Below, piece after piece: positions 24,670 through 34,500 of a stretch of 64,000 nt of DNA. The notes under the pieces are model-generated. The model ran no database searches, was not told where the DNA came from, and saw only the letters and a list, made by a program, of their open reading frames with translations. The position numbers were made by a program, and so were the translations under genes. The stretch's first letter is position 1, and every line of letters begins with the position of its first letter. Source of the DNA: an uncultured Hyphomicrobiales bacterium (GTDB taxonomy: Bacteria; Pseudomonadota; Alphaproteobacteria; Rhizobiales; Ancalomicrobiaceae); the NCBI GenBank assembly GCA_903930435.1, contig CAIYYN010000029.1, positions 1 to 64,000 of the forward strand, written 5' to 3'.

Positions 24670-26742
24670 ATGTCATTCCGGTCGCTGTCATTTAGGGTTG
24701 CCCTCATTGGAAGCCTCTCGGTGGCTTTCGTGATAGGGGTTGGGACGGTTCTGCTTGTCTCAAGGATCTCTGAGGTCATCGATAGTCAGACGTCGGAACT
24801 CGAAGAAAAGACGATTGCGACCGAAGCCAATCTCGGGCGACATCGACAGAACCTGGCAGCAAATGCGGCGGGTGACCTGGCGAGTACATTTGAAATGCTG
24901 GCCACAAATGGCGTGCAGGAACGATCGGTATTCGACGCCGTGCTGCGCGCCGCCGCCGAGCGCAACCCCGAATTCCTTGGAACATGGGCTGGATTTGAGC
25001 CGAATGCCCTCGATGGCCGCGACGCGGATTTTGCCGACAAGAGCTCATCCGACAAGACAGGCCGGTTTCTCGCCTATTGGAACAGGACGAGCGGTCACGT
25101 CGTGCGGGATGTCCTGACAGGCTACGAGACCGATCCCTATTATCTGCAGCCGCAGCAGTTGAATCGTCCGGTCATCATCGAACCCTATTTTTATCCGGTT
25201 GGCGGCAAGTCGGATCTGATCATGTCGCTGGGCGTTCCGCTCAAGTCGAAGGGCAAGATGATCGGCACCATCGGCGTGGACGTCGATTTGACGGTGCTTT
25301 ATGCGCCGCTTGCGACAGTCAAGCCGTTCGGCGACGGCTATCTGACAATTGTCTCCACCGGCGGCATGGCGGTCGTGCATCCGATTGCCGACGCGATTGG
25401 CAAGCCGCTCGATCAGACCGATGCGCCGGTTGCCGAAGCGGCCCGTCGCGCCATTTCGTCCAAGTCAACGGTCCGCTTCGATGCAGTCGGGCGGGATGGT
25501 CAGTCCTGGCACTATGTCGCCGAGCCGATCCGGGCAGACGCGACCGAGGAAGTCTGGGCAGCTGTAGCGGCCATTCCGACGGCGACGCTGCAGGCCGCGA
25601 CCGCCCGAGTTCGCGCGACCATGATTTTCGTCGCGATCGCAAGCGTCGGACTGGTCGGAGTCTTGCTCTTTGGTCTCTTGCAGAGCCTGATGGGCCGACC
25701 GTTGCGCGCGCTTGGCAAGACGATCGATGCCATGGCGGCTGGCGATTATGATCGTCGCGTGCATGAGGCCCGTCGGCGCGATGAAATCGGGATCATCGGT
25801 CAGGCTGTCGAGCGGTTCCGCGAGGGGCTCCAATTGCAGGCGTCTGACGTAGCAAGAGCCGAGGCCGACAACCGGGCCAGACAAGAGGCAGATCGCCGCA
25901 CTCTCATGGTCCGACTAGCGGACCAGTTCGAGCGCGAGGTTGGCGGTATTGTGGACGTGGTTTCATCTGCCGCGTCCCGGCTTCAGACCACAGCCCAGAC
26001 CCTGACCTCGGTCGCGGAAGATGCTGCGTCGCAATCCGGTGTCGTCAATACCGCTGCGCGCGAAGCGTCTGCGAATGTTGCGACGGTCGCCTCATCTGCT
26101 GACGAACTCGGCACGTCCGTGCGTGAGATCAGCCGCAACGTTGCGCATTCCGCATCCCTATCGGTTGAAGCCGTCAACGAAGCCAACGCATCTGCAGCGG
26201 TGATTGATGAACTCTCGGCATCGGCGACCCAGATCGGGGATATTCTGAAGCTGATCACGGCGATTGCGCACCAGACCAATCTTCTGGCGCTGAATGCAAC
26301 CATCGAAGCAAGCCGCGCCGGGGAAGCCGGGCGCGGATTCGCGGTTGTCGCCAATGAAGTCAAGCAGCTCGCCACCCAGACGGCGAGCGCGACGGCGGCA
26401 ATCAGTCAGCAAATCACCTCGATCCAGGGATCTGCTGGTCGCGCAGTTGAAACGATCAGCACCATCAGCAACCGTATCCGGTCGATCAACGATACGACAA
26501 CCTCGGTGGCGTCAATGGTTGAGAAGCAAGGTGCTGCGACTCTGGAGATCGTGACGGCTGTCAGGCAGGCGGCTGTTGGAACCGATGATGTGACGTCGAA
26601 CATCCGCAACGTCGCCGCCGCCGCGAGTGATACGGGCGAGGCAGCCGGCAACGTGCTGAATGCCGCCTCCGATTTGTCATCCCAATCCGAACACCTGCGT
26701 CGCGAAATTCGGGCATTCCTGGAGTCGGTCCGGGCGGCCTGA
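24670..26742 (+). CDS. Methyl-accepting chemotaxis protein with periplasmic Cache-type sensor
   Basis: A chemoreceptor of about 690 residues: membrane segment 1 (about 9-30), a large periplasmic domain (about 30-315) of the double-Cache type ([19 protein letters not shown], then YDPYYLQP-like [10 protein letters not shown] and [11 protein letters not shown]), membrane segment 2 (317-338), a HAMP domain (about 339-391) and a C-terminal signalling domain with the hallmark hairpin tip [20 protein letters not shown]. No C-terminal CheR-binding pentapeptide is seen. The ligand is unknown; amino acids or organic acids are common for this class. ATG 24670 with GAGAG upstream is preferred over ATG 24622. 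It stands alone, away from che genes. Confidence 0.92.
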   Translation: MSFRSLSFRVALIGSLSVAFVIGVGTVLLVSRISEVIDSQTSELEEKTIATEANLGRHRQNLAANAAGDLASTFEMLATNGVQERSVFDAVLRAAAERNPEFLGTWAGFEPNALDGRDADFADKSSSDKTGRFLAYWNRTSGHVVRDVLTGYETDPYYLQPQQLNRPVIIEPYFYPVGGKSDLIMSLGVPLKSKGKMIGTIGVDVDLTVLYAPLATVKPFGDGYLTIVSTGGMAVVHPIADAIGKPLDQTDAPVAEAARRAISSKSTVRFDAVGRDGQSWHYVAEPIRADATEEVWAAVAAIPTATLQAATARVRATMIFVAIASVGLVGVLLFGLLQSLMGRPLRALGKTIDAMAAGDYDRRVHEARRRDEIGIIGQAVERFREGLQLQASDVARAEADNRARQEADRRTLMVRLADQFEREVGGIVDVVSSAASRLQTTAQTLTSVAEDAASQSGVVNTAAREASANVATVASSADELGTSVREISRNVAHSASLSVEAVNEANASAAVIDELSASATQIGDILKLITAIAHQTNLLALNATIEASRAGEAGRGFAVVANEVKQLATQTASATAAISQQITSIQGSAGRAVETISTISNRIRSINDTTTSVASMVEKQGAATLEIVTAVRQAAVGTDDVTSNIRNVAAAASDTGEAAGNVLNAASDLSSQSEHLRREIRAFLESVRAA

Positions 26743-26775
26743 GGGCCTGATTGATAACTTTCTGTTCTATCGCGG

Positions 26776-27396
26776 TCAGGCCGTGAGCTTTGAGATCGCG
26801 GCTTTTACGGCATCGCGCTGTTCCAATGCCTCATACCAGCGCGCAACGTTCGGCGTTTCGGAGAAATCGACGCCGGCGAACTCCCTGCGCCAGATCCAGC
26901 CAAAATTGACGATATCGGCGATGGAATAGCTGCCTGCCAGATACTCGACTTCACCCAATCGTTTATCCAGTACAGCAAGCGTCCGCTTTGCTTCATTGGA
27001 GAATCGCTCGATTGCAAGCGGAGCGGGCGATGGGGCCAGCTTCTGGAAGTAGCCGGAGTTACCGAATGCCGGGCCGAGGCCGGAGGCATGGAAGAACATC
27101 CACTCAAACATGCGGATCCGATCAACGGACGTCTGGGGGATCAGCTTGCCGGTCTTTTCGGCGAGGTAGATGAGGATTGCAGCGGACTCCGTGATCGTGA
27201 CGGGTTTGCCGTCCGGTCCTTCGAGATCCACGATGACCGGCACCTTGCCGTTCGGGTTCAGTGCGAGGAACTCGGGCGCCTTTTGCTCGCCGGAGCGGAT
27301 GTTCACCTTGATAAGGCGGTAATCAAGCCCGACTTCCTCGAGCATGATCGGAACTTTGATCGAATTTGGAGTCGCAAACGCATAGAGATCAATCAT
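26776..27396 (-). CDS. Glutathione S-transferase family protein
   Basis: A 206-residue cytosolic GST fold. The N-terminal thioredoxin-like domain shows YAFATPNSIKVPIMLEE (catalytic Ser/Asn region near residues 8-12), NPNGKVPVI (cis-Pro loop) and ITESAAILIYLAEK (glutathione-binding ES). The C-terminal all-helical domain contains YSIADIVNFGW. It is similar in form to the YfcG/Ure2-like nucleophile group, which often has disulfide reductase activity. ATG 27396; the longer open frame to 27513 overlaps the intergenic sequence. It follows the AhpD-like gene by 61 bp on the same strand, so the pair is a likely operon controlled by the divergent LysR regulator. Confidence 0.88.
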   Translation of the reverse strand: MIDLYAFATPNSIKVPIMLEEVGLDYRLIKVNIRSGEQKAPEFLALNPNGKVPVIVDLEGPDGKPVTITESAAILIYLAEKTGKLIPQTSVDRIRMFEWMFFHASGLGPAFGNSGYFQKLAPSPAPLAIERFSNEAKRTLAVLDKRLGEVEYLAGSYSIADIVNFGWIWRREFAGVDFSETPNVARWYEALEQRDAVKAAISKLTA

Positions 27397-27457
27397 GACG
27401 GGTCTCCGGTTGGGCACGCGGGAACCGGGCAGCGCGTGCCCGGTCCTGCAGGTGAAA

Positions 27458-27997
27458 TCAGGCGGCGAGTTTGGGAGCGACTGGGAAGTCGATCTCGATC
27501 TTGGTGACGCCATGCAGGTAGTTGCTGATGATCTTGTCGCCGATGACCATCACGACATCGACCACATTGCCCTCGGTCCAACCGGCGGCAAGGAAGGCCT
27601 CTGTCGCGGCTGTTGCAACATGACCGCGATGTTCGGTCACATCACGCGCAAATTGGGCGAGCGCATCCAGCTTGGGATCGAATGTTGCCCGACCCGTGCG
27701 GATTTCAAGGATCTGCTCGTCGGTGAAGCCGACCATTTTGCCGACAGCCGTGTGGGCCGACAGGCAATACTCGCAGGTGTTGACCTGGCTGACGACGAGA
27801 TTGATCACTTCGCGCTGCTTGCTCGTCAGCGATGACTTGGCGTTCTGGAGGTTCAGGTAGGTTCCCAATGCCGTCGCCGAATGGGCGAAGGTGGCGTAGA
27901 GGTTCGGCACAAATCCGAGCATCTTGGTCAGATTGTCGAAAATGCCCTGGTTGTCCGGGGTGACGTCGTTGCGGGTGGGGATTTTGAAGAATGACAT
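27458..27997 (-). CDS. Carboxymuconolactone decarboxylase / AhpD-like protein
   Basis: A 179-residue alkylhydroperoxidase-like protein. The AhpD core is present: VSQVNTCEYCLSAHTAVGK with the redox pair CxxC (CEYC) and the following His, and LDALAQFARDVTEHRG. Proteins of this class reduce peroxides with a thioredoxin-like CxxC or act in ring catabolism; the CxxC favours the redox role. ATG 27997 has AGGAG 8 nt upstream. It is divergent from a LysR gene and co-directional with a GST, fitting an oxidative or electrophile stress unit. Confidence 0.88.
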   Translation of the reverse strand: MSFFKIPTRNDVTPDNQGIFDNLTKMLGFVPNLYATFAHSATALGTYLNLQNAKSSLTSKQREVINLVVSQVNTCEYCLSAHTAVGKMVGFTDEQILEIRTGRATFDPKLDALAQFARDVTEHRGHVATAATEAFLAAGWTEGNVVDVVMVIGDKIISNYLHGVTKIEIDFPVAPKLAA

Positions 27998-28092
27998 GGA
28001 AGAGCTCCTGGTTTCGCGTCTGGCGCGGTGAAGACAGGAGGCAATGTAGCTCTTCCATTTCGTAACAATAGCTGGCATGCTCGCCTAAGATA

Positions 28093-28113
28093 TATTCCAG
28101 AATGGACTGAATA
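28093..28113. promoter_or_regulatory. Candidate LysR-type operator TATTC-N11-GAATA
   Basis: A perfect inverted repeat TATTC (28093-28097) / GAATA (28109-28113) lies directly before the lysR start, in the gap it shares with the divergent AhpD-like gene. Interrupted dyads of this size are typical LysR recognition sites. Confidence 0.45.
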
Positions 28114-28114
28114 C

Positions 28115-29002
28115 ATGGACCGGCTGGCAGCAATGAGCCTCTTCGTGCGTGTGGTGGAAACGGGATCGTTTTCAGCGGTGGCGCGTGAACAGGCGACAAC
28201 GCAAAGTGCGGTGAGCAAGCAAATCTCGGCACTTGAGGCGCAACTCGGCACCAAATTGCTGAGCCGTTCGACGCGCGCGCTGTCCTTGACCGGGGATGGC
28301 GAGATCCTGTTCCCTGAGGCCAAGCGGCTGGTGTCGGATTTTGATGCGCTGGAAGGTCTCCTGCGCAATGGACAGGCGCGTCTGACCGGTTCGCTCCGCA
28401 TCGCTGCGTCCGTCGGTTACGGCAGGCGGATTCTCATGCCGCAGATCAAGACGTTTCTCGAGCAACATCCGGGGCTTCGGATCGATCTCCGATTGAGCGA
28501 CGGTTTCACCGATCTGATCGAACAGGGAATCGATGTCGCCATTCGCATCGGCGAGCTGCCCGACAGCAGTCTCGTGGCCCGCAAGATTGGTGTGTCGCAG
28601 CGCTTGCTGCTTGCGCATCCAGCCTATCTTGAACTGGTGTCCGGTGGTTTGGCCGGGATAAAGCATCCGCGTGACCTGAGCGGGCTGAACTGCATCGTCT
28701 ATACCGAAGTGGCGACGCAGAATGTCTGGGAGTTTATCGGGCCGGATGGCGAGACCGAGCGCGTCCGGGTGACGGGGAATCTCCAGACGAACAGTTCCGA
28801 GGCGATCCGGGCCGCGACCTTGTCGGGTCTGGGCGTCTGTTATGCGCCGAACTGGCTGCTGCCGGAAGAGTTGGCGTCTGGCGAGATTGTCCACCTTCTG
28901 CCCGACTGGCGCGCGCGTCCAATCCCGATCCATGCGGTCTACCCCGTACATCGTCAGCATGTTGCCAAGATTGACGCATTCGTCCGGCACATCATGGCCT
29001 GA
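28115..29002 (+). CDS. LysR family transcriptional regulator
   Basis: 295 residues. The N-terminal winged HTH reads MDRLAAMSLFVRVVETGSFS, then AREQATTQSAVSKQISALEAQLG, and the effector-binding domain follows (GSLRIAASVGYGRRILMP, DVAIRIGELPDSSLVARKIG). It belongs to the CrgA-like branch by the start MDRLAAMSLFVRVVE. Start chosen at ATG 28115, where the conserved N-terminus begins. It is divergent from the AhpD-like/GST pair and probably controls it, with an operator at 28093-28113. The effector is unknown. Confidence 0.92.
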   Translation: MDRLAAMSLFVRVVETGSFSAVAREQATTQSAVSKQISALEAQLGTKLLSRSTRALSLTGDGEILFPEAKRLVSDFDALEGLLRNGQARLTGSLRIAASVGYGRRILMPQIKTFLEQHPGLRIDLRLSDGFTDLIEQGIDVAIRIGELPDSSLVARKIGVSQRLLLAHPAYLELVSGGLAGIKHPRDLSGLNCIVYTEVATQNVWEFIGPDGETERVRVTGNLQTNSSEAIRAATLSGLGVCYAPNWLLPEELASGEIVHLLPDWRARPIPIHAVYPVHRQHVAKIDAFVRHIMA

Positions 29003-29050
29003 CTGTGACATGCGCGGACATGATCGTCTTGCCTTATCCGTCTGAGAGAA

Positions 29051-29069
29051 CTGGCGTTTTATCGCCCAG
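29051..29069 (+). terminator. Weak hairpin after the lysR gene
   Basis: CTGGCG (29051-29056), loop TTTTAT, CGCCCAG (29063-29069), one bulge; a loose T-rich stretch (CACTTTCTTAAATTTT) follows about 5 bp later. Possible lysR terminator. Confidence 0.3.
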
Positions 29070-29184
29070 TGCCACTTTCTTAAATTTTGGTCATGTTGGT
29101 GAAACGCTATTGCGTGCGCTTGTGTGATCGGTGCATGCTGCAATGCAACAATTCACCTGATCCACCCAATTCGAGGCATGCATC

Positions 29185-29718
29185 ATGACTGATAGCTCGA
29201 CGCAAAACCACTACGATCGACTGACGATCGCGATTCACTGGCTGACTGCGGCTCTCGTGATCAGCCTTTGGCTGATCGGTCAGCTTGTCGATTTCGTTCC
29301 GCGTGGACCTGTTCGCATGGGGATCTGGTCGACGCACGTCGTGCTTGGCTTCACCCTGTGCGCCTTGCTGATCATTCGTATCGTCTGGAAACTGACAGCC
29401 GCCCGCAAGGTTGCACCAGCGAACGCCGGCCTGATGGGTCACGCAGCCACGCTGGGGCATCTGGCACTCTACGGACTGCTGATTGCGGTTGTCGCGCTCG
29501 GGTTGGCGGATGCATTTGTCCGCGGCTTCAACATTTTCAATATCGTGACATTGCCCACCATTGGCGACGCATCGTTGCGCAGGCCAATCAACGGGTGGCA
29601 TGAACTGGCGGCCAATGCCATCGCTGCGCTGGCCTTGCTGCATGCGCTGGTGGCGCTCTTCCATCAATATGTGCTGAAGGATCAGTTGCTCGGTCGCATG
29701 GGCATCGGTCGCGCTTGA
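29185..29718 (+). CDS. Cytochrome b561 family protein
   Basis: A 177-residue four-helix membrane protein. The b561 (CybB) layout is visible: HYDRLTIAIHWLTAALVI at the N-terminus with the first haem His, THVVLGFTLCALLIIRI, LGHLALYGLLIAVVALGLAD, and WHELAANAIAALALLHALVALFHQYV with two late His. It is expected to hold two b haems and move electrons between quinol and periplasmic acceptors such as superoxide. A single gene; the nearest neighbours are the LysR regulator and a secreted ORFan. Confidence 0.9.
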   Translation: MTDSSTQNHYDRLTIAIHWLTAALVISLWLIGQLVDFVPRGPVRMGIWSTHVVLGFTLCALLIIRIVWKLTAARKVAPANAGLMGHAATLGHLALYGLLIAVVALGLADAFVRGFNIFNIVTLPTIGDASLRRPINGWHELAANAIAALALLHALVALFHQYVLKDQLLGRMGIGRA

Positions 29719-29822
29719 TCAAGTCCCTCTGATGGTTCGAGCGATCCATGGAGACGGCCGCTCGACCTCGCTGTCCAGGGCCTAGAGCTTCATATTGCCA
29801 TTAAATGCTGAGTGACAAGGGC

Positions 29823-30440
29823 TCAACGGTCCTTGACCGTCCTCGTTAGCCTAATCTCAACTCTCTCTCCAACTGTTTCGGCTGTAACCCACGGCTCGGA
29901 GATGCGGCCATGGTAATTGGTCGTTATAATGGCGAAGACGTCGCTCAGCTTTCCATTCGCAAAGATGCCAATCCCCGAATAGGCAATGTCCAGACCGGCC
30001 AGACCTTGAACTTCTTTGTGCGGGATCGCTTGCGTGCTGCCACCAATTTTCGTGGCATAGGATTTGATGAGATGTACCGCGCTGGATACGCCGGCAGCAT
30101 TTGGGCCGACTGAAGTCATGCGACGTATCGCGCATGTATGATAAGGGGGTTCCTCAATCGTAACCGCATATAGTGTTGACCGATTTTTAACGTACCAACC
30201 TTGCCCGGGATCAGTTTTGAGATATCTCTGAACTTCACTTGGCGGCATTTTAATTGAAGACATACGTGAAAGAGATGAATTTATCCGGTCACTGTTCGGA
30301 AAGCTATCGAGGCAGATCTCGGAGAACATCTTTACGAGCTCATTTATGTCTGCTGGCTGGTATGGTTTGGATTGCACGGGTGATATAAGAAAAATCAACA
30401 CGGCTAAAACCGATACAGACCTGACTACTTCTCGCAGCAT
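29823..30440 (-). CDS. Secreted hypothetical protein
   Basis: 205 residues with a signal peptide (MLREVVRSVSVLAVLIFLIS..., cleavage after VQS near residue 24). The mature part has two cysteines (ICLDSF and HTCAIRR) and no domain I recognise. Base composition is more AT-rich than in the surrounding genes. It ends 104 bp from the cytochrome b561 gene and faces it. It sits on the 3' side of the tRNA-Glu gene, the same arrangement as the secreted ORFan next to tRNA-Cys, but the two proteins show no obvious similarity. Confidence 0.7.
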   Translation of the reverse strand: MLREVVRSVSVLAVLIFLISPVQSKPYQPADINELVKMFSEICLDSFPNSDRINSSLSRMSSIKMPPSEVQRYLKTDPGQGWYVKNRSTLYAVTIEEPPYHTCAIRRMTSVGPNAAGVSSAVHLIKSYATKIGGSTQAIPHKEVQGLAGLDIAYSGIGIFANGKLSDVFAIITTNYHGRISEPWVTAETVGERVEIRLTRTVKDR

Positions 30441-30890
30441 CGTAGATCCTTAAAACCGACCACTTGTGTGCCACCTTGATGCAAATTGATGGTTGGTGCA
30501 ACTGCGCATTCTTGTTGCCAGTCTTGATTGCGTGGCACTTCATGGACCGATGTTCATGGATGGCTGCTGCCATAGCACCCTTGACCTCTGCACCAAGGTC
30601 CCCTTCGCATGCAGTTGACCCTCTGCCGCTCCGTCAACAGCATGGGCTTGGTTACCCTTTGATGCCGGCGTCAAGACATGGTGGCTGAGACGCGCCGCGC
30701 CAGGAGGGGTCGGGTGAGCTGCTTCCGGCAAACAGTCTAAACCGGTTCTCCCGACGCTGCATACCCGCGCAACGACGCTAGACACGCGTCGATGTTCGGG
30801 CGCAGTATCACATCCCGGGTCAGGTGAGCCTGAACATAACCGCCGCCTATAACGCGTTGGTATGACTGTCTGATCGGTGTTCTTAAAATG
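30441..30890. other. 450-bp gap without a recognisable gene
   Basis: Short frames occur on both strands but none has a ribosome binding site together with family similarity. The first 30 bp should carry the promoter of the secreted ORFan. Base composition changes from AT-rich near 30.45 kb to GC-rich by 30.6 kb. Confidence 0.5.
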
Positions 30891-30965
30891 TGGCGCGCCC
30901 TACGGGAGTCGAACCCGTCTTTACAACGTGAAAGGCTGTCGTCCTAACCGATAGACGAAGGGCGC
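30891..30965 (-). tRNA. tRNA-Glu (TTC), CCA encoded
   Basis: The minus strand starts GCGCCCT and ends AGGGCGC plus G and CCA (7 perfect acceptor pairs). The anticodon loop CTTTCAC carries TTC, and the T arm GGGTTCGACTCCC is standard. The D arm is TCTATCGGTTAGGAC, typical of tRNA-Glu. Confidence 0.96.
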
Positions 30966-31188
30966 TTGGCGCGGGCTTATAGGCGGGTTCGACGCCGTCG
31001 GCAAGCCTGATTTCAAAAACTTGTCGCAATGCAAACGTGATATGCGACAAAAGCACCAAAATCAGCCGCTTTTTTTATTAACCAAAAGTCACGGTCGTCC
31101 TGTTCGAAATACGGGAGCGCGACTTGACATGAGAACAAAAATAGAACATTGTAGCTTATCGACGAAAATGACACCAAGGAGGCTCGTC

Positions 31189-31296
31189 ATGAGCATCGTT
31201 TTGCAGGAAGTCGTCAGTGTCAGTGCTCTCTTGTCGTTCGCCGCTGCGATCATCATGTGGTCGGAGGGCTTCATCCACCTGTTTTCGGCTTACTAG
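31189..31296 (+). CDS. Small single-span membrane protein, 35 residues
   Basis: A short gene easily missed by length filters. AAGGAGG (31176-31182) sits 6 nt before ATG 31189, a near-perfect Shine-Dalgarno. The product, MSIVLQEVVSVSALLSFAAA... to ...HLFSAY, has one hydrophobic span of about 18-20 residues (from about 11 to 29) and an aromatic C-terminus. TTGACA at 31124-31129 could be a -35 box. The frame extends further upstream, but no other start has comparable support. The function is unknown; small proteins of this kind often bind and modulate larger membrane complexes. Confidence 0.6.
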   Translation: MSIVLQEVVSVSALLSFAAAIIMWSEGFIHLFSAY

Positions 31297-31538
31297 AACA
31301 AACCATGAATAACCAGTCAAGACCTGCCGGATCTTGCGCTGCGAGGCTGTGCATCGTTTGAAACTGTCGCTGGCATCCAGAGCATTGGTCTGCGATGATC
31401 GGTGGCTGACGGGTTTGTCGTTTTTGCGCGAATCACCCGTCTGTCGGGAAGGAGCTGGCCGGGCTGGAAGCCTCACGGTCCGCCCCGGACCAGGGTCAGA
31501 GAGTCGGGCGACGTTGATGCGGCAAGGGAGATCTGACG

Positions 31539-34500
31539 ATGGCTGATGTCGGGTTTGTCCATTTGCGGGTCCACTCAGCCTATTCGCTGCTTGAGGGGGC
31601 GCTGCCACTCGGGCGGCTGATTGATCTCGCCAAGGCCGATCAGCAGCCAGCGCTCGGTCTTGTCGATAGCGGCAATCTGTTTGGCGCACTGGAATTTTCG
31701 GAAAAGGCGGTCGACAAGGGTTTGCAGCCGATCATCGGCTGCGCGCTGGCCGTCGATTTCATGGATCGCGATGAGGATCGCCGCCAGACTGTGGCCGCGT
31801 CCCATGCGCGACTGACCCTGATTGCGGCGACCGATGTTGGATATGATCATCTGGTTCGGCTCGTGTCGCGGTCGTTCATGGCGACGTCGGGTGCCGATGG
31901 CCCGCACGTGCGGATTGTTGATCTTGAACAGTTCTCAACGGGTGTGCTGGTTTTGACCGGTGGTCCCGATGGGCCCATCGACACGTTGATCGCGAGCGGC
32001 CAGGAGGACGTTGCACGGCGGCGGTTGCAGCGCCTGTTCGAGATTTTCGGCGATCGGCTTTATGTCGAATTGCAACGGCATGGGCTTGAGGCCGAGCGGG
32101 TCGTGGAGCCTGTTCTGCTCGGTCTCGCCTATGAGCTTGACCTGCCGCTCGTTGCCACCAATGAGCCCTATTTCCCCGCACGCGAGGACTTCGAAGCACA
32201 TGATGCGCTGATCGCGATTGCGGAGGGCCGGGTGATCGCGGAAGAGGATCGGCGTCGGTTGAGTCCGGAGCATTATTTCAAGAGCCGCGCGGAAATGGTC
32301 ACGCTGTTTGCCGACTTGCCGGAGGCGCTTGAGAACACCATCGAGATCGCCAGACGTTGTTCAGCGCGTGCCTACAAGCGCAAGCCGATCCTGCCGCGCT
32401 TTGCGGGCGTGGACGAGGACGCCGAGACCGCCGAAAAAGCCGAGGTTGCCGAACTCTTTGCCCAGGCTGAGGCGGGTCTTGAGGCGCGGATAGCGGTCCA
32501 TGGTGTTGCGCCGGGACACACGGTGGAGACCTATCGCGAACGGCTCAGGTTCGAGCTGTCCATCATCGAAAAGATGCGTTTTCCCGGCTATTTTCTGATC
32601 GTGTCGGATTTTATCAAATGGGCCAAGGCGCGCGGCATTCCCGTCGGACCGGGGCGCGGATCAGGTGCCGGTTCGGTCGTTGCCTGGGCTCTGACGATCA
32701 CGGACCTCGATCCCTTGCGCTTTGCGCTTCTGTTCGAGCGCTTTCTGAACCCCGAACGCGTGTCGATGCCGGACTTCGACATCGACTTTTGCCAGGACCG
32801 CCGCGACGAGGTGATCCGCTACGTCCAGGAGAAATACGGTCGCGATCAGGTGGCGCAGATCATCACATTTGGAACCTTGCAGGCGCGCGCGGTCCTGCGC
32901 GACGTCGGGCGCGTCCTGCAGATGTCCTATGGTCAGGTGGACCGGCTCGCGAAGCTCGTGCCCTCCAATCCCGCCAACCCCGTGACCTTGAAGCAGGCCA
33001 TCGAAGGCGAACCCAAGCTTCAGGAAGCGCGCGACAAGGAGCCGATTGTCGAGAAATTATTGACCATCGCCCAGAAACTCGAAGGGCTTTATCGGCACGC
33101 ATCCACGCATGCGGCGGGCATTGTGATCGGTGACCGGCCGCTGGATCGACTTGTGCCGCTCTACAGGGATCCCAGATCCGATATGCCGGTGACCCAGTTC
33201 AACATGAAGTGGGTTGAAAGCGCTGGTCTGGTCAAATTCGACTTTCTTGGACTGAAGACGCTGACGGTTCTGGACAAGGCTCTGAAGCTGATCGCACGGC
33301 GTGCGCCGATGATCGATCTTTCCGCCTTGCCGCTTGATGATGGCCCGACCTATGCGATGCTCGCCCGGGGCGAGACGGTTGGCGTGTTCCAGTTGGAAAG
33401 CCAGGGGATGCGCAAGGCCATTGCCGACATCAAGCCGGACCGGTTTGAGGACATCATCGCGCTTGTCGCGCTCTACCGACCCGGTCCGATGGCCAATATT
33501 CCGGTTTATGGCGCGCGCAAGCAGGGACTGGAGCAACCCGATTACATTCATCCGCTGCTGGAGCCGGTGCTGAAGGAGACCTACGGCATCATCGTCTATC
33601 AGGAACAGGTGATGCAGATCGCGCAGATCCTCTCCGGCTACTCATTGGGTGAAGCCGATCTGCTGCGCCGTGCGATGGGCAAGAAGATCAAGTCGGAAAT
33701 GGATTCGCAGCGCGTCCGGTTCGTCGAAGGGGCGTTGCGGCAGGGATTGGAGCAGGCGCAGGCTGATACGATCTTTGATCTGTTGGCCAAGTTTGCAGAC
33801 TACGGCTTCAACAAGAGCCACGCGGCTGCCTATGCCCTGGTCGCCTACCAGACCGCTTATCTGAAGGCGAATTTTCCGGTTGAATTCATGGCCGCATCCA
33901 TGACGCTCGACCTGTCCAACACCGATAAGCTCTCGGATTTTCGCCGCGAGGCCATGCGTCTTGGCATCGATGTGCTGCCGCCATCGGTCAACGCGTCGGA
34001 CGCGCATTTCGAGGTTGAACAGGTCAACGGCAAGGGCCGCATCCTCTACGCGCTGGCGGCTATCAAGGGCGTCGGGCGGCATGCAATCGAGCATCTCGTC
34101 GAGGCGCGCGGCAAGATGCCGTTCAAGTCGCTTGGCGATTTTGCCCACCGGGTCGATTCAAAATTTTTCAACAAGCGCACCTTGGAAAGCTTGGGCAGTG
34201 CCGGGGCGTTTGATTGCCTTGAGCCCAATCGCGGGCGGCTGGTCGACGGGCTCGATGTCGTGCTCGCAGCTTCCCAGCGTAGCCATGCTGATGCGCTGCT
34301 GGGCCAGGCGGCGCTGTTTGGCGGCGGGGCGGCGGAAGAGATCCGGTTGCCGGAGGTCGCGGAGTGGCGGATGGACGAGCGTCTGCAACGCGAGCATTCG
34401 GCGGTCGGGTTTTACCTGTCCGCCCATCCCCTTGATGATTATCGCGGCGTCCTTGAAAAGATGCGCGTTCAGCTGTGGACCGAGTTTGTGGAATCGGTAA

